Of a stretch of DNA of 64,000 bases, positions 33,915 to 43,043 are shown piece by piece. The notes under the pieces were generated by a model. The model saw nothing but the letters and a program-made list of their open reading frames with translations. It ran no database searches and had not been told where the DNA came from. The translations under genes were made by a program, and so were the position numbers. The stretch is taken from positions 558,001 through 622,000 of the forward strand of contig JAFDYV010000004.1 in assembly GCA_018267275.1 (NCBI GenBank). Reading direction: 5' to 3'. Source of the stretch: Bacteroidota bacterium (GTDB lineage: Bacteria > Bacteroidota > Bacteroidia > Cytophagales > Cyclobacteriaceae). The number at the start of each line of letters is the position of its first letter. The stretch's first letter is position 1.

Positions 33915-35027
33915 ATGCGAAAGTCGACATTCTTTTTAGCCGCTGCATTTGCGGCCACCATCCAAGGGTTTGCCCAGGAGCGACCTTTGGACATGAAAAT
34001 GGATTTTGAAGAGTATGATCCCCCCACCAGTTTGAAAGTGGAGGAACACCGCCTCACGCGCGCCAAGTATCCATTTATTGATATCCACAACCATCAGGGC
34101 AACATGAACAACGCTGACTTAAGTGGCTTGATCAAGGAAATGGATAAGCTCAACATGGCGGTGATGATTAACCTGAGCGGTCGTGGTTTTCGCAGCAGCG
34201 GAGACCATTTAGAAAGATCTATTGAAAACATCGCCAAGCAATACCCCAAGCGGTTTGTGCTGTTTACCAACATTGATTTTGGCGCCATTGACGATGCGGA
34301 TTGGACTGCGCGCACTGTAAAACAGCTGGAAATGGACGTGAAGCGGGGAGCTAAGGGATTGAAAATCTATAAAAGCTTAGGGATGTTCAACCGAGATAGC
34401 AAAGGCAATCGCATTCACATTGACGACCCACGCATCGACCCTGTGTGGGCGAAGTGTGGCGAGCTAGGCATTCCGATTTTAATTCATGCGGCTGACCCGA
34501 AGCAATTTTGGGAACCAATAGACAAAAACAATGAGCGGTGGCTGGAATTAAAGCTGCACCCAACTCGCAGGCACGATACCGACACGGTAAAGTGGGAAAC
34601 CATTATCGCAGAACAGCACAACATTTTTCGTAAGCACCCGAAAACAAAATTCATCAACGCACACTTGGGTTGGTTTGGCAGCGACCTGAAAAAACTAAGC
34701 CAGTTGATGGAGCAATTTCCCAACATGTACACCGAGATTGGTGCCGTGATTGCAGAATTGGGTCGACAGCCACGGGCAGCAAAAGCATTCCTCACCAAAT
34801 ACCAAGACCGAGTACTTTTTGGCAAAGACAGTTGGGTGCCTGATGAATATGAGACCTATTTTCGCGTGTTGGAAACCGAAGACGAATATTTCCCTTACCA
34901 CAAACGCTATCACGCATTTTGGCGTATGTATGGCATAGGTTTGTCTGACGAAATTCTAAAGAAGATTTATTACAAAAATGCTCTACGACTTTTACCAAAT
35001 ATGGACGCGAGTATTTTTCCAAAGTAG
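33915..35027 (+). CDS. Amidohydrolase-superfamily protein, exported
   Basis: A 370-residue protein with a signal peptide (MRKSTFFLAAAFAATIQGFAQ). The TIM-barrel amidohydrolase_2 pattern is visible: FIDIHNHQG after strand 1 (HxH-like metal site with Asn between the two His), IPILIHAADP at strand 5, FINAHLGW at strand 6 and VLFGKDSWVPD at strand 8 with the catalytic Asp. Related enzymes are decarboxylases and lactonases; the substrate is unknown. It is followed after 67 bases by the two DUF885 genes. Confidence 0.88.
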   Translation: MRKSTFFLAAAFAATIQGFAQERPLDMKMDFEEYDPPTSLKVEEHRLTRAKYPFIDIHNHQGNMNNADLSGLIKEMDKLNMAVMINLSGRGFRSSGDHLERSIENIAKQYPKRFVLFTNIDFGAIDDADWTARTVKQLEMDVKRGAKGLKIYKSLGMFNRDSKGNRIHIDDPRIDPVWAKCGELGIPILIHAADPKQFWEPIDKNNERWLELKLHPTRRHDTDTVKWETIIAEQHNIFRKHPKTKFINAHLGWFGSDLKKLSQLMEQFPNMYTEIGAVIAELGRQPRAAKAFLTKYQDRVLFGKDSWVPDEYETYFRVLETEDEYFPYHKRYHAFWRMYGIGLSDEILKKIYYKNALRLLPNMDASIFPK

Positions 35028-35094
35028 AGATTAAAAAATTTTAACGAAGGACGCGGACATCTAAAAGCAATTGTTTTCAACTAATGGTCAAGAC

Positions 35095-36771
35095 ATGATT
35101 CAAAAAACTATTCTATTTCTTATGATTTTGTCGGTCGCCTTTTCGTGTCGGCCAAAACAAAATGTGGCGATTGACACATCGCCCGAACTCATGCAGTTCT
35201 TGGATAGTCTTTCGCCCGGCCGTTCGAGAGGCTTGGGTCTATCAGAAAGCGACATGAGTGTTGAAAGTTTCAATCGCTTGCTTGAAAAAACGCAAAAACA
35301 ACTTGCCCGGCTTCATTCGTTTGATACCGCCCAACTGGCGGGCGATTTGCTCATTGATTGGAAGTTTGCGGAAAGCTTACTGGCAGGTAGGGAAATCGAC
35401 CAAAAGGCGCAACGTTGGCGAAAAGACCCGCGCGTTTACATGGCCTTTACGGGAGTAAGCGCTGTGATTGAATCACCTGCTAGCAATACAAGAAAAATTT
35501 CGCAGGTAAACAAGAATTTGATCTTGGCAGCACAACAACTTGCTAATGGCCGTAGTCAACTGGATACTTTTGTTCCGCGCTTCCAAGAACTTGGTTTGTT
35601 TATGGCTGAAAATGGGCGGGCGTTATTCGAGAAAGAGCTTCCAGACTTCATCCGCAATGCGGGAGATTCTGCCAATGTACTGATCGAGCCCAGTAAAAAA
35701 GCAAAAGAGGAACTCGAACTTTTTATCGGATTTTTGCGAGATGAACTACCCAAAAAACCGTTGGGCTCATTCGTGTTGGGTGCCACTGCATACAACGAAA
35801 TGCTGCAACGGCAATTTCTGTTGGGGTATGATGCAGATAGTCTATTCCGTTTTGGTAAGGCGCAATTCGAAAAAACTCTCTCAGAATTAGAAGAACTCGC
35901 AAAGAAAATTGACCCCAAGAAAACATGGCAGCAGTTGGCGACCGAAATAAAAAACGAATACCCTAATCCGCAAAAGATGATAGAAGCCCATCAGGAGTGG
36001 GTGGATAAATCAAAAGAGCATGTGTTACGTAATAACCTTATTCCCATTCCTTGGAAAGAACGGGTGAGAGTGGTGCCAAGGGTTCCGTACCTGAGAAAGA
36101 CTTCTTATTATGGCAATTTCTCTGTTGCCAAAATGAAAGACAAAGACAGCATTTTTACTTCGGAGTGGAACATCAATCCGTTTGAAGAACAATGGGATGA
36201 GAAAAGGAAAAAAGAGTATTTGGTGGAGCATGACTGGGGCGTGATTATGGTGACGGCCCCACACGAAACGTATGCCGGGCATCACATTCAAGGTTTATAT
36301 CAACGCGAGAATCCAAGCAAACTTCGCAGGGAAAACAGCATTAGCATATTTGGCGAAGGATGGGGCTTGTACAATGAGCAGCTGTTTCGTGAAACGGGTT
36401 TTTATCCCAACGATAAAATTGTGCTTCGGCAATTACAACTGCGTCTCTGGCGCAATGCACGGGTAATCTATGACGTGGGCATGCACACAGAAAGAATGAC
36501 CTACGATGAGGCAGTAAAACTAATGACCGAAGAAGTTGGTTTCTTACCGTGGGCTGCGCAACTAGAGATTGATGCAGCGTGCGCTTCTCCTGGTTATTTC
36601 ATAGGCTATTTTACTGGGATGATGGAGATATTAAAAATGCGCGAGGACTACAAAAAATTAAAAGGCGAGAAGTTTTCATTATCAGAATTCCATGAGCAAT
36701 TGTTACGGGTAGGATCTATGCCCATTCAATTAATGCGTGATGGACTGTGGTTGGAAGAAAATCAACATTGA
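35095..36771 (+). CDS. DUF885-family peptidase-like lipoprotein, copy A
   Basis: The 558-residue protein starts at 35095, giving a lipoprotein signal (MIQKTILFLMILSVAFSCRP). The second half holds the conserved APHETYAGHHIQ with HETYAGH at about residue 390, resembling a metallopeptidase HExx(x)H-type site with Glu ligands downstream (GEGWGLYNEQLF, LEIDAACASPGYF). DUF885 proteins are related to M32-like zinc peptidases in fold; the activity here is unproven. An upstream in-frame start at 35071 would spoil the signal. Copy B starts 6 bases after its stop. Confidence 0.9.
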   Translation: MIQKTILFLMILSVAFSCRPKQNVAIDTSPELMQFLDSLSPGRSRGLGLSESDMSVESFNRLLEKTQKQLARLHSFDTAQLAGDLLIDWKFAESLLAGREIDQKAQRWRKDPRVYMAFTGVSAVIESPASNTRKISQVNKNLILAAQQLANGRSQLDTFVPRFQELGLFMAENGRALFEKELPDFIRNAGDSANVLIEPSKKAKEELELFIGFLRDELPKKPLGSFVLGATAYNEMLQRQFLLGYDADSLFRFGKAQFEKTLSELEELAKKIDPKKTWQQLATEIKNEYPNPQKMIEAHQEWVDKSKEHVLRNNLIPIPWKERVRVVPRVPYLRKTSYYGNFSVAKMKDKDSIFTSEWNINPFEEQWDEKRKKEYLVEHDWGVIMVTAPHETYAGHHIQGLYQRENPSKLRRENSISIFGEGWGLYNEQLFRETGFYPNDKIVLRQLQLRLWRNARVIYDVGMHTERMTYDEAVKLMTEEVGFLPWAAQLEIDAACASPGYFIGYFTGMMEILKMREDYKKLKGEKFSLSEFHEQLLRVGSMPIQLMRDGLWLEENQH

Positions 36772-36777
36772 AGGGTT

Positions 36778-38460
36778 ATGAAGACGGGGTTGAAAAAAAA
36801 TCTTATTATTCTTACCCTTTTGTTAGCGGGTTCTTGCAAGCCGAGCGATGATAGACAACAAACCACTAGTGAGGATTTTCATCAATTGCTTGCTGAGCTA
36901 ACTCCCTCGCGGATGCGTGGCTTGGGCTTGGTGGAGAATGACATGAGCAAAGCAAGTTTTGATTCGCTGGCAAATATTACGCAACGGCAACTGGCAGAAT
37001 TGAACTCGTATGATTCAACACAACTTACAGGCGATGACCTCATCGATTGGAAATTTGCACACAGCATTTTGGCCGCAAAAGAAATTGAACAACAGCAAAT
37101 TCAAAACTGGCGGAAGGACCCTCGACAGTATATGACATTCACCAGTCTTAGTTCAGTGATGGAAGGGCCGCAGCCTTTGGATGAAAAAATCAAAGTCATA
37201 GAGAAAAATCTAACGCTTGCCCACAAACAAATGCAAAATGGAATGCAGCAGTTAGACACGTTTGTTGCACGGTTTCAAGAGTTGGGACTTTTCATGGCTG
37301 AAAACGGCATGGTGTTATTTGAAAAAGAACTACCGGCCTTCATCCACCAACATGGCGATGCGGCAAGCAACCTAGTGGCTCCCGCTGCTGAGGCCAAAAG
37401 AACATTGCAAGCGTTCATCACATTTTTGAAAACAGATTTGCCTCAAAAGCCAAAAGGCAATTTTGCCATTGGCAAAGAAAAATACAACAAGCTCCTAAAG
37501 CACCAATACCTTTTACCTTACGATGCCGATAGCCTTTATGCTTTTGGATTGGCGCAATTTGATGCCACGGTGAAAGAATTGGAAGCGCTCGCCTTAAAGA
37601 TGAATCCAAATAAAACATGGCAACAACTGGCCCGTGACATTAAGGGAGAATACCCCGAGCCTCATCGTATGATTGAAGTGCACCAAGAATGGGTAGATAA
37701 GTGCCGCGACCATATAATCAAAAACAACCTCATTCCGATACCCTGGAAGGAGCGTGTGAAGGTGGTGGCTCGTGCTCCTTACTTGCGCAAGACTTCTTAC
37801 TACGGACATTTTTCTTTCGCCAAAGCAAAAGATGCGGACAGTATTTATACTTCTGAAATGCACATCAATCCGTTTGAAGATGAATGGGACGAGAAAAGAA
37901 AAAAAGAATACTTGCTGGAACACGATTGGGGAGTCATTATGGTAACGGCTCCGCATGAAACCTACGCGGGTCATCACATCCAAGGTCTATATCAAGTGAA
38001 TAATCCACGTCCGTTGCGCAGAGAAAACAGCATCAGCATTTTTAGCGAAGGCTGGGGACTTTACAACGAGCAGCTTTTTCGCGAAACGGGTTTCTTTCCG
38101 AACGATAAGATTTTATTGCGACAGTTACAGTTGCGTTTGTGGCGCAATGCCCGTGTGATATACGATGTGGGTCTCCATACCGAGAAAATGACTTACCAAG
38201 ATGCGGTGAAATTGATGACAGAAGGCGTTGGGTTTTTAGAATGGGCGTCTCAACTAGAGATTGATGCCTCTTGTGCCTCGCCCGGTTACTTCATCGGATA
38301 TTTTACCGGCATGATGGAGATTTTGCAAATGCGCGAGGAGTATAAGAAGTTGAAGGGAGACCAATTTTCCTTAAGCGAATTTCACGAAAGGCTATTGAAG
38401 ATTGGCGCGATGCCCATTCCGCTCATGCGGGAGGCTCTTTTTCAGAATGTTGAAAATTAA
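36778..38460 (+). CDS. DUF885-family peptidase-like lipoprotein, copy B
   Basis: A 560-residue paralogue of copy A, near-identical in the catalytic half (KTSYYGxFSxAKxKDxDSI, HETYAGHHIQGLYQ with its first His near residue 393, SISIFSEGWGLYNEQLF) and more diverged at the N-terminus. The lipobox is LLLAGSCKPS. The two copies are a tandem duplication kept as one operon. Its stop overlaps the converging hydrogenase protease gene by 4 bases (38457-38460), so there is no room for a terminator between them. Confidence 0.9.
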   Translation: MKTGLKKNLIILTLLLAGSCKPSDDRQQTTSEDFHQLLAELTPSRMRGLGLVENDMSKASFDSLANITQRQLAELNSYDSTQLTGDDLIDWKFAHSILAAKEIEQQQIQNWRKDPRQYMTFTSLSSVMEGPQPLDEKIKVIEKNLTLAHKQMQNGMQQLDTFVARFQELGLFMAENGMVLFEKELPAFIHQHGDAASNLVAPAAEAKRTLQAFITFLKTDLPQKPKGNFAIGKEKYNKLLKHQYLLPYDADSLYAFGLAQFDATVKELEALALKMNPNKTWQQLARDIKGEYPEPHRMIEVHQEWVDKCRDHIIKNNLIPIPWKERVKVVARAPYLRKTSYYGHFSFAKAKDADSIYTSEMHINPFEDEWDEKRKKEYLLEHDWGVIMVTAPHETYAGHHIQGLYQVNNPRPLRRENSISIFSEGWGLYNEQLFRETGFFPNDKILLRQLQLRLWRNARVIYDVGLHTEKMTYQDAVKLMTEGVGFLEWASQLEIDASCASPGYFIGYFTGMMEILQMREEYKKLKGDQFSLSEFHERLLKIGAMPIPLMREALFQNVEN

Positions 38461-38939
38461 ACCGGACTACCGGCCGTAGTACACAATTCTTCTGCCAGTT
38501 GAAGAATATCCCTTTTCAGATGTATAGCCCTTGACTCGACCAACGGAGAGAGACCGATGTGCAGGTTCGCGATATCTTGCACCGTCATCACGTATAAATA
38601 GATTTTGGGGAGCTTGCCCAACAGGGCGAGGCTTTCCACCAAGTCTTTCAAACCGATTTCGTGGGTGCTCATGGCCTTGGGGAAATCTTGAGAGAACTTT
38701 GGCTCAATCAATCGAATGGTGCCCACAGGATTTTTGTCCAGCGTAGCATCGATCATTATAACGATTTGATATTTTTCCAGATACTCCATCAACTGAAAGC
38801 CCGCGGTGCCGCCATCCAAAACATCCACGCCTTCGGGTAACGACTCGTCTTTTAGCGCGCGTGCCACGTGCACACCCAAGCCTTCATCACCCATCAGGTA
38901 ATTACCTACCCCAAGAATTAAAATGTTCGATTCTTTCAT
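38457..38939 (-). CDS. hyaD: [NiFe]-hydrogenase maturation endopeptidase (HyaD/HybD type)
   Basis: A 160-residue protease that trims the C-terminus of the large subunit after nickel insertion. Family residues are visible: LILGVGNYLMGDEGLGVHV with the nickel-sensing Glu, VLDGGTAGFQLMEYL with the Asp, and STHEIGLKDLVESLALLGKL with the His. The start at 38939 (MKESNILIL) is the family-like one; a start at 38957 adds six residues. It is the last gene of the hya operon and its target peptide (15 residues after His557 of HyaB) is present. Confidence 0.94.
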   Translation of the reverse strand: MKESNILILGVGNYLMGDEGLGVHVARALKDESLPEGVDVLDGGTAGFQLMEYLEKYQIVIMIDATLDKNPVGTIRLIEPKFSQDFPKAMSTHEIGLKDLVESLALLGKLPKIYLYVMTVQDIANLHIGLSPLVESRAIHLKRDILQLAEELCTTAGSPV

Positions 38940-38963
38940 TTTGTTATTCCCTGGCACTGTAAT

Positions 38964-39683
38964 TTATTCTCTTTCCTCTTCCATATTCTTTTTAAACGTT
39001 TCTTCTTCAATGAATTTCCAACCGCCACCCATGCTGGAGATTTCTCCTCGCCCTTCCACATAATCATGATAGAATACCAGGTACACATGTACGATCGCAA
39101 ACAAGATGAAGAACCACATTGCCCAATGGTGTATTTGACGCATCATGAAATCGCCACCAAATAAGAAAGGTACCCAGCTAAATAAATTAGGGAACCACCA
39201 ATCGCTCATGGCTGAATACAAACCAAAACCGGTAAGGCATTGTATGCCAAATGCAATAAACGTGAGAAAATAAATGAAGCCAGCCAAGCGGTTGTGGCCG
39301 ATGGCATGCAGGTTATAGCCCTTGGTCATGAATACGTCTGACTTGATGATGCCCCACATGTCTTTCCAAAATGCCCGATTAGTGGGAATGAAGTTTTTCC
39401 AATTTGCATATTTGTTGCCGACAAATCCCCAATACAATCGGAACAAGAAATTGAAAAAGAAGAGATAGGCTGCAGCGAAGTGAATGAATCGGGTGGTACC
39501 AAACCAAAAGTTGGAGTAAGCTTCGCGACCCGTCATGATGGCGGGTGGGTCGCCAATCGAAAATCCGGTACCAATGAGTGCCAAAATGCAAAGCGCGTTA
39601 ATCCAATGATATACACGGACTGGTAATTCCCATACAAATACCCTTCGTAGATGATGAGCCGAATGAGTTGTTGACGTTGTCAT
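38964..39683 (-). CDS. hyaC: Hydrogenase b-type cytochrome subunit (HyaC)
   Basis: A 239-residue membrane protein with four main helices. Haem-ligand His residues are in VYHWINALCILALIGTGFSIG (first helix), RFIHFAAAYLFFFN (second), HAIGHNRLAGFIYFL (third) and QIHHWAMWFFILFAIVHVYL (fourth). It carries electrons from the hydrogenase small subunit to the quinone pool. It lies 3 bases after hyaB. The soluble C-terminal tail ends in KKNMEEERE. Confidence 0.95.
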   Translation of the reverse strand: MTTSTTHSAHHLRRVFVWELPVRVYHWINALCILALIGTGFSIGDPPAIMTGREAYSNFWFGTTRFIHFAAAYLFFFNFLFRLYWGFVGNKYANWKNFIPTNRAFWKDMWGIIKSDVFMTKGYNLHAIGHNRLAGFIYFLTFIAFGIQCLTGFGLYSAMSDWWFPNLFSWVPFLFGGDFMMRQIHHWAMWFFILFAIVHVYLVFYHDYVEGRGEISSMGGGWKFIEEETFKKNMEEERE

Positions 39684-39686
39684 AGC

Positions 39687-41405
39687 CTACAATACTTTTA
39701 CTTTGCTGATGTGTTTGCCGTCTTCGTCATATAGATGCACCGCGCAAGCCAAGCACGGATCAAATGAATGGATGGTGCGTAAAATTTCTACCGGCTGGTT
39801 AGGGTCTGCAATCGGTGTGTCTTTCAATGCTGCTTCATAGGCTGATGATTTCCCTTCTTTGTCGCGGGGGGATGCGTTCCACGTGGAAGGAACCACTAAT
39901 TGATAGTTTGCAATTTTTTGGTCTTCAATCACGATCCAGTGTGCAAGCGCACCGCGTGGCGCCTCGGTATGACCAACGCCCATGGCTTGTTTAGGCCATG
40001 TATCTGGTTGGAATTTTTCTGTGGCGGCCATACGGGTATCTCCGTTCTTAATATTGGTAATGAGTTGTTCATAGAACTCCAGTGACCATTGAGCTACTAA
40101 CAAGGCTTCGAGCCCTCGAGCAGCCGTGCGACCCAGTGTAGAGAATAATGCTGTAGCAGGGATATTGAGTTTCTTCAGCACACTGTCTACCACTTCTTTA
40201 TAGTCAGGTCTGCCGCTGGCATAACCTACCAGTACACGGGCTAATGGACCCACCTCCATTGCATGTCCTTTCCATCGTGGTGTTTTTAAGAAACTGTATT
40301 TCTCATCAATATTCAAATGTTCAAAGGGCGGCTTCGGTCCAGTATAGTTCAACTTTGTTTCACCCTTCCATGGATGCAAGCCAACGCCATCACCACCTGC
40401 ATATTCATACCAACTGTGACTGATAAATTCCTGTACTTCGTTGTCGCTGCGCAAGTCCACTTCATGGATTTTGCTAAGATCTTTGTTCAAAATTGCCCCT
40501 GCCGGGAATTTGAAGTTCTTCGGTTCCCGATACGAAGTAGTGGACAGATCGCCATAGACCAGATAGTTGCCGAGCCCCCCGCCAATAGCGCCCCAGTCCA
40601 AGTAGTAAGGGGCTACTGCCAGCAGGTCGGGTACATAAACTTGCTCTACAAACTCTTTGGCTTGTTTCAGCACTGTAAGCACGTACGACAATCTTTCAGC
40701 ATTGATGCCGCTCGTGTCGTCAAGGCCTATGCTGCATGCCATGCCACCGACCAAGTAATTGGGGTGCGGATTCTTTCCTCCGAAGATGGTGTGGACCTTC
40801 ACGATTTCTTTTTGCCACTCTAGTGCTTCGAGGTAGTGTGCTACGCCAATCAGGTTAACCTCGGGAGGTAACTTATACGCAGGGTGACCCCAGTATCCGT
40901 TGGCAAAAATCCCAAGCTGTCCGCTTTCTACAAACTTGGTCAATCGTTTTTGTAAATCTGAAAAATAGCCGGGCGAACTTTTAGGCCAATTTGAAATACT
41001 CTGTGCGATTTCTGAAGTTCGTTTTGGATCGGCCTTGAGGGCACTGACAACATCCACCCAGTCTAACGCATGCAGATGGTAAAAATGTACCACGTGGTCT
41101 TGAATGTTTTGTGCACAGAACATCAGGTTGCGTACCATTTCCGCATTGGGCGGAATCACAATGCCAAGAGCATCTTCTACGGCTCTCACCGAAGCGGTAG
41201 AGTGAACTGAAGTACACACTCCGCAAACACGACCCACAAACGCCCATGCATCGCGCGGGTCGCGGCCACGCAAAATTTCTTCAATCAGGCGCACCATGGT
41301 GCCCGAGCTGTAGGCTTCTTCAATTTTGCCGCCTTTTATTTCGGCTTCAATTCTTAAATGACCCTCAATGCGGGTGATGGGGTCTACTACAATTCGTTGT
41401 GACAT
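39687..41405 (-). CDS. hyaB: [NiFe]-hydrogenase large subunit, group 1
   Basis: The 572-residue catalytic subunit. Nickel ligands are Cys61 and Cys64 in the L1 motif (GRVCGVCTSVHSTASVRA) and Cys551 and Cys554 in the L2 motif (SFDPCLACAVH). The C-terminal 15 residues after His557 form the peptide removed by the maturation protease. With the small subunit it makes the periplasm-facing uptake hydrogenase that splits H2. A 92-base spacer with a repeat element separates it from hyaA, unusually long for an obligate subunit pair. Confidence 0.97.
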   Translation of the reverse strand: MSQRIVVDPITRIEGHLRIEAEIKGGKIEEAYSSGTMVRLIEEILRGRDPRDAWAFVGRVCGVCTSVHSTASVRAVEDALGIVIPPNAEMVRNLMFCAQNIQDHVVHFYHLHALDWVDVVSALKADPKRTSEIAQSISNWPKSSPGYFSDLQKRLTKFVESGQLGIFANGYWGHPAYKLPPEVNLIGVAHYLEALEWQKEIVKVHTIFGGKNPHPNYLVGGMACSIGLDDTSGINAERLSYVLTVLKQAKEFVEQVYVPDLLAVAPYYLDWGAIGGGLGNYLVYGDLSTTSYREPKNFKFPAGAILNKDLSKIHEVDLRSDNEVQEFISHSWYEYAGGDGVGLHPWKGETKLNYTGPKPPFEHLNIDEKYSFLKTPRWKGHAMEVGPLARVLVGYASGRPDYKEVVDSVLKKLNIPATALFSTLGRTAARGLEALLVAQWSLEFYEQLITNIKNGDTRMAATEKFQPDTWPKQAMGVGHTEAPRGALAHWIVIEDQKIANYQLVVPSTWNASPRDKEGKSSAYEAALKDTPIADPNQPVEILRTIHSFDPCLACAVHLYDEDGKHISKVKVL

Positions 41406-41450
41406 ACGCTTAATGTATTAATAGTTACAACTTCAAAATATTCTAAGGAG

Positions 41451-41506
41451 GCAGTGGGCAGTCTGCAGTAACCTGCCGACTGCCAACTGGAGACTGTCTA
41501 CTGTTC
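41451..41506. repeat. Heptad-periodic hairpin between hyaA and hyaB, word GCAGTNN/ACTGNNN
   Basis: Eight consecutive 7-base units: GCAGTGG, GCAGTCT, GCAGTAA, CCTGCCG, ACTGCCA, ACTGGAG, ACTGTCT, ACTGTTC (41451-41506). The first three are complementary to the later ACTG units, so CAGTGGGCAGTCT can pair with AGACTGTCTACTG at 11 of 13 positions. The right end covers the hyaA stop codon (41498-41500) and encodes its last residues. Confidence 0.75.
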
Positions 41507-42628
41507 TTTGAGTTCCTTTTCTCCTTGTTTGCCTTCGCTAATTAAGTCTTCTACTATTTTATGTTTGCGCAAATTGGTGGCTACTGCATGTGCGGCAATT
41601 CCAGCGGCCGTTACCCCCAGCGCAACCATGCCAATCTTATCAGCATTCGCTTCAATGCCGAATAATCCTGCGTTGGCTTGCCGCGCGTAAATCGGACCGT
41701 TATCCCAAAAGCTCTCTTCGCTGCAGCCGAAGCAACCATGACCGGATTGAATCGGATAACTCACGCCATTGTTCCAGCGCATGACGCCACAAGCATTGTA
41801 GGTGCTCGGGCCTTTACATCCGACTTTATATAAACAGTACCCGCGCTTCGCATTTTCGTCATCAAATGTTTCTACAAACATGCCTGCATCGTAATAGGGT
41901 CTGCGATAGCAACTGTCGTGCACGCGTTTTGAATAGAATGCTTTTGGTCTGCCGATGCCATCAAGTGCGGGTATCGTACCAAACGTAATCAGATGAACCA
42001 ATACACCGGCCATCACTTCACCAATTGGCGGACAACCCGGTACTTTTATTATCGGCTTGCCTTTGATGATTTTGTGAATGGGAGTTGCTTTTGTAGGATT
42101 CGGCTTAGCTGCTTGTACACAGCCATTGCTGGCGCAGCTACCCCAGCAGATGATAGCTTTTGCGCCTTCGGCTGCTTCGTGCAAAATATCCATTGAAGTT
42201 TTTCCGCCAATCATGCAGTACACACCATCGGCCCCGGCCGGAACAGAACCTTCTACACACAATACATATTCTCCATGGTAATCTTTCATGGTTTTTTGCA
42301 TGGCAGCTTCAGCCTGATGACCGGCCGCAGCCATCAATGTTTCCGTATAGTCGAGCGATATTTTGTCGAGAATGATGTCGGCTACGATCGGATGTGAGGA
42401 GCGAATGAAAGATTCGCTGCAGCACGTGCATTCCTGAAAGTGCAACCAAATCACCGGTACGCGCGGTTTGTTCTTGAGCGCCTCCGCTACTTGTGCTACG
42501 CCCGATGACTGTAAACCCATATAGGCAGTAATCATCGTGCAAAACTTCATAAAATCTCTGCGCGAATAGCCTTTGCCTCGCAGCTCCTCGTAGTAGGTAG
42601 CTTTTTTGGTGGGAGATTCCGCTATCAT
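41498..42628 (-). CDS. hyaA: [NiFe]-hydrogenase small subunit, oxygen-tolerant group 1d type
   Basis: The 376-residue precursor has a twin-arginine signal (YSRRDFMKF, Arg23-Arg24). The proximal cluster cysteines are Cys67, Cys69, Cys70, Cys165, Cys170 and Cys199. With a constant offset of 50 they match Cys17, 19, 20, 115, 120 and 149 of mature E. coli Hyd-1, including the two extra cysteines (19 and 120) that form the 4Fe-3S cluster of oxygen-tolerant enzymes. A C-terminal membrane helix (IGMVALGVTAAGIAAHAVA) anchors it. It is the first gene of the hya operon and is divergent from the hyp genes, with a 190-base control region between. Confidence 0.97.
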   Translation of the reverse strand: MIAESPTKKATYYEELRGKGYSRRDFMKFCTMITAYMGLQSSGVAQVAEALKNKPRVPVIWLHFQECTCCSESFIRSSHPIVADIILDKISLDYTETLMAAAGHQAEAAMQKTMKDYHGEYVLCVEGSVPAGADGVYCMIGGKTSMDILHEAAEGAKAIICWGSCASNGCVQAAKPNPTKATPIHKIIKGKPIIKVPGCPPIGEVMAGVLVHLITFGTIPALDGIGRPKAFYSKRVHDSCYRRPYYDAGMFVETFDDENAKRGYCLYKVGCKGPSTYNACGVMRWNNGVSYPIQSGHGCFGCSEESFWDNGPIYARQANAGLFGIEANADKIGMVALGVTAAGIAAHAVATNLRKHKIVEDLISEGKQGEKELKEQ

Positions 42629-42741
42629 AGTTTCTGTTGTTTAGATTTATTCAAAACAGGGACTGGAATTTTCCGGAAGAAAACGTTAACAAGGTTAACT
42701 TCTCTTATCGAATATTAGCATGATATAATTCACCGCACGAA

Positions 42742-42755
42742 ATGATTTAAGTCAT
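42742..42755. promoter_or_regulatory. Candidate Crp/Fnr-type operator between hya and hyp operons
   Basis: In the 190-base divergent region, ATGATTTAAGTCAT is a near-perfect palindrome with TGA-N6-TCA spacing (TGA 42743-42745, TCA 42752-42754), the pattern recognised by Crp/Fnr-family regulators. A second oddity is a pair of GTTAAC palindromes 9 bases apart (42685-42690 and 42694-42699). A Crp/Fnr-family gene lies at 59818 in this window; a link is only inferred. Confidence 0.35.
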
Positions 42756-42818
42756 AATTACTGCCACGCAGCCCACCTAATTTCGATTACTTATTCGCTG
42801 AAACTAAAACCACCGGCT

Positions 42819-43037
42819 ATGAAGACAATTGCAAAAACCATCGTTATCCTAAGCGCTGTTTTCGCACCAGTTTTGGTGTGGGCACATGCCGGCCACGGCC
42901 ACGATAATCCGTTGAGCCCCGGCCACTACGTTACCAACCCCGAGCACTCGGTTCAGTTGTTGTTGATTGTTGTTGCGTCTATTGCGTTCGCCTGGCTGAT
43001 AAATCGGTCCATCCGAAAACTCACTGAAGAAAAATAA
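42819..43037 (+). CDS. Small His-rich membrane protein leading the hyp operon
   Basis: A 72-residue protein with a signal-like N-terminal hydrophobic segment (residues 4-22), a short exported loop rich in His (His23, 26, 28, 36 and 43: WAHAGHGHDN, SPGHYV, PEHS) and a C-terminal membrane span (about 46-62) followed by a basic tail. The AHAGHGH motif resembles the metal-binding N-terminus of HupE-type nickel permeases. It starts the hyp operon, 6 bases before hypA, so a part in nickel capture or delivery is plausible. I know no characterised homologue. Confidence 0.85.
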   Translation: MKTIAKTIVILSAVFAPVLVWAHAGHGHDNPLSPGHYVTNPEHSVQLLLIVVASIAFAWLINRSIRKLTEEK

Positions 43038-43043
43038 AACGCC

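Noticed and set aside
40317..40823. 168-codon open frame on the plus strand inside hyaB
   Set aside because: It is antisense to the hydrogenase large subunit gene and its product looks like random sequence.
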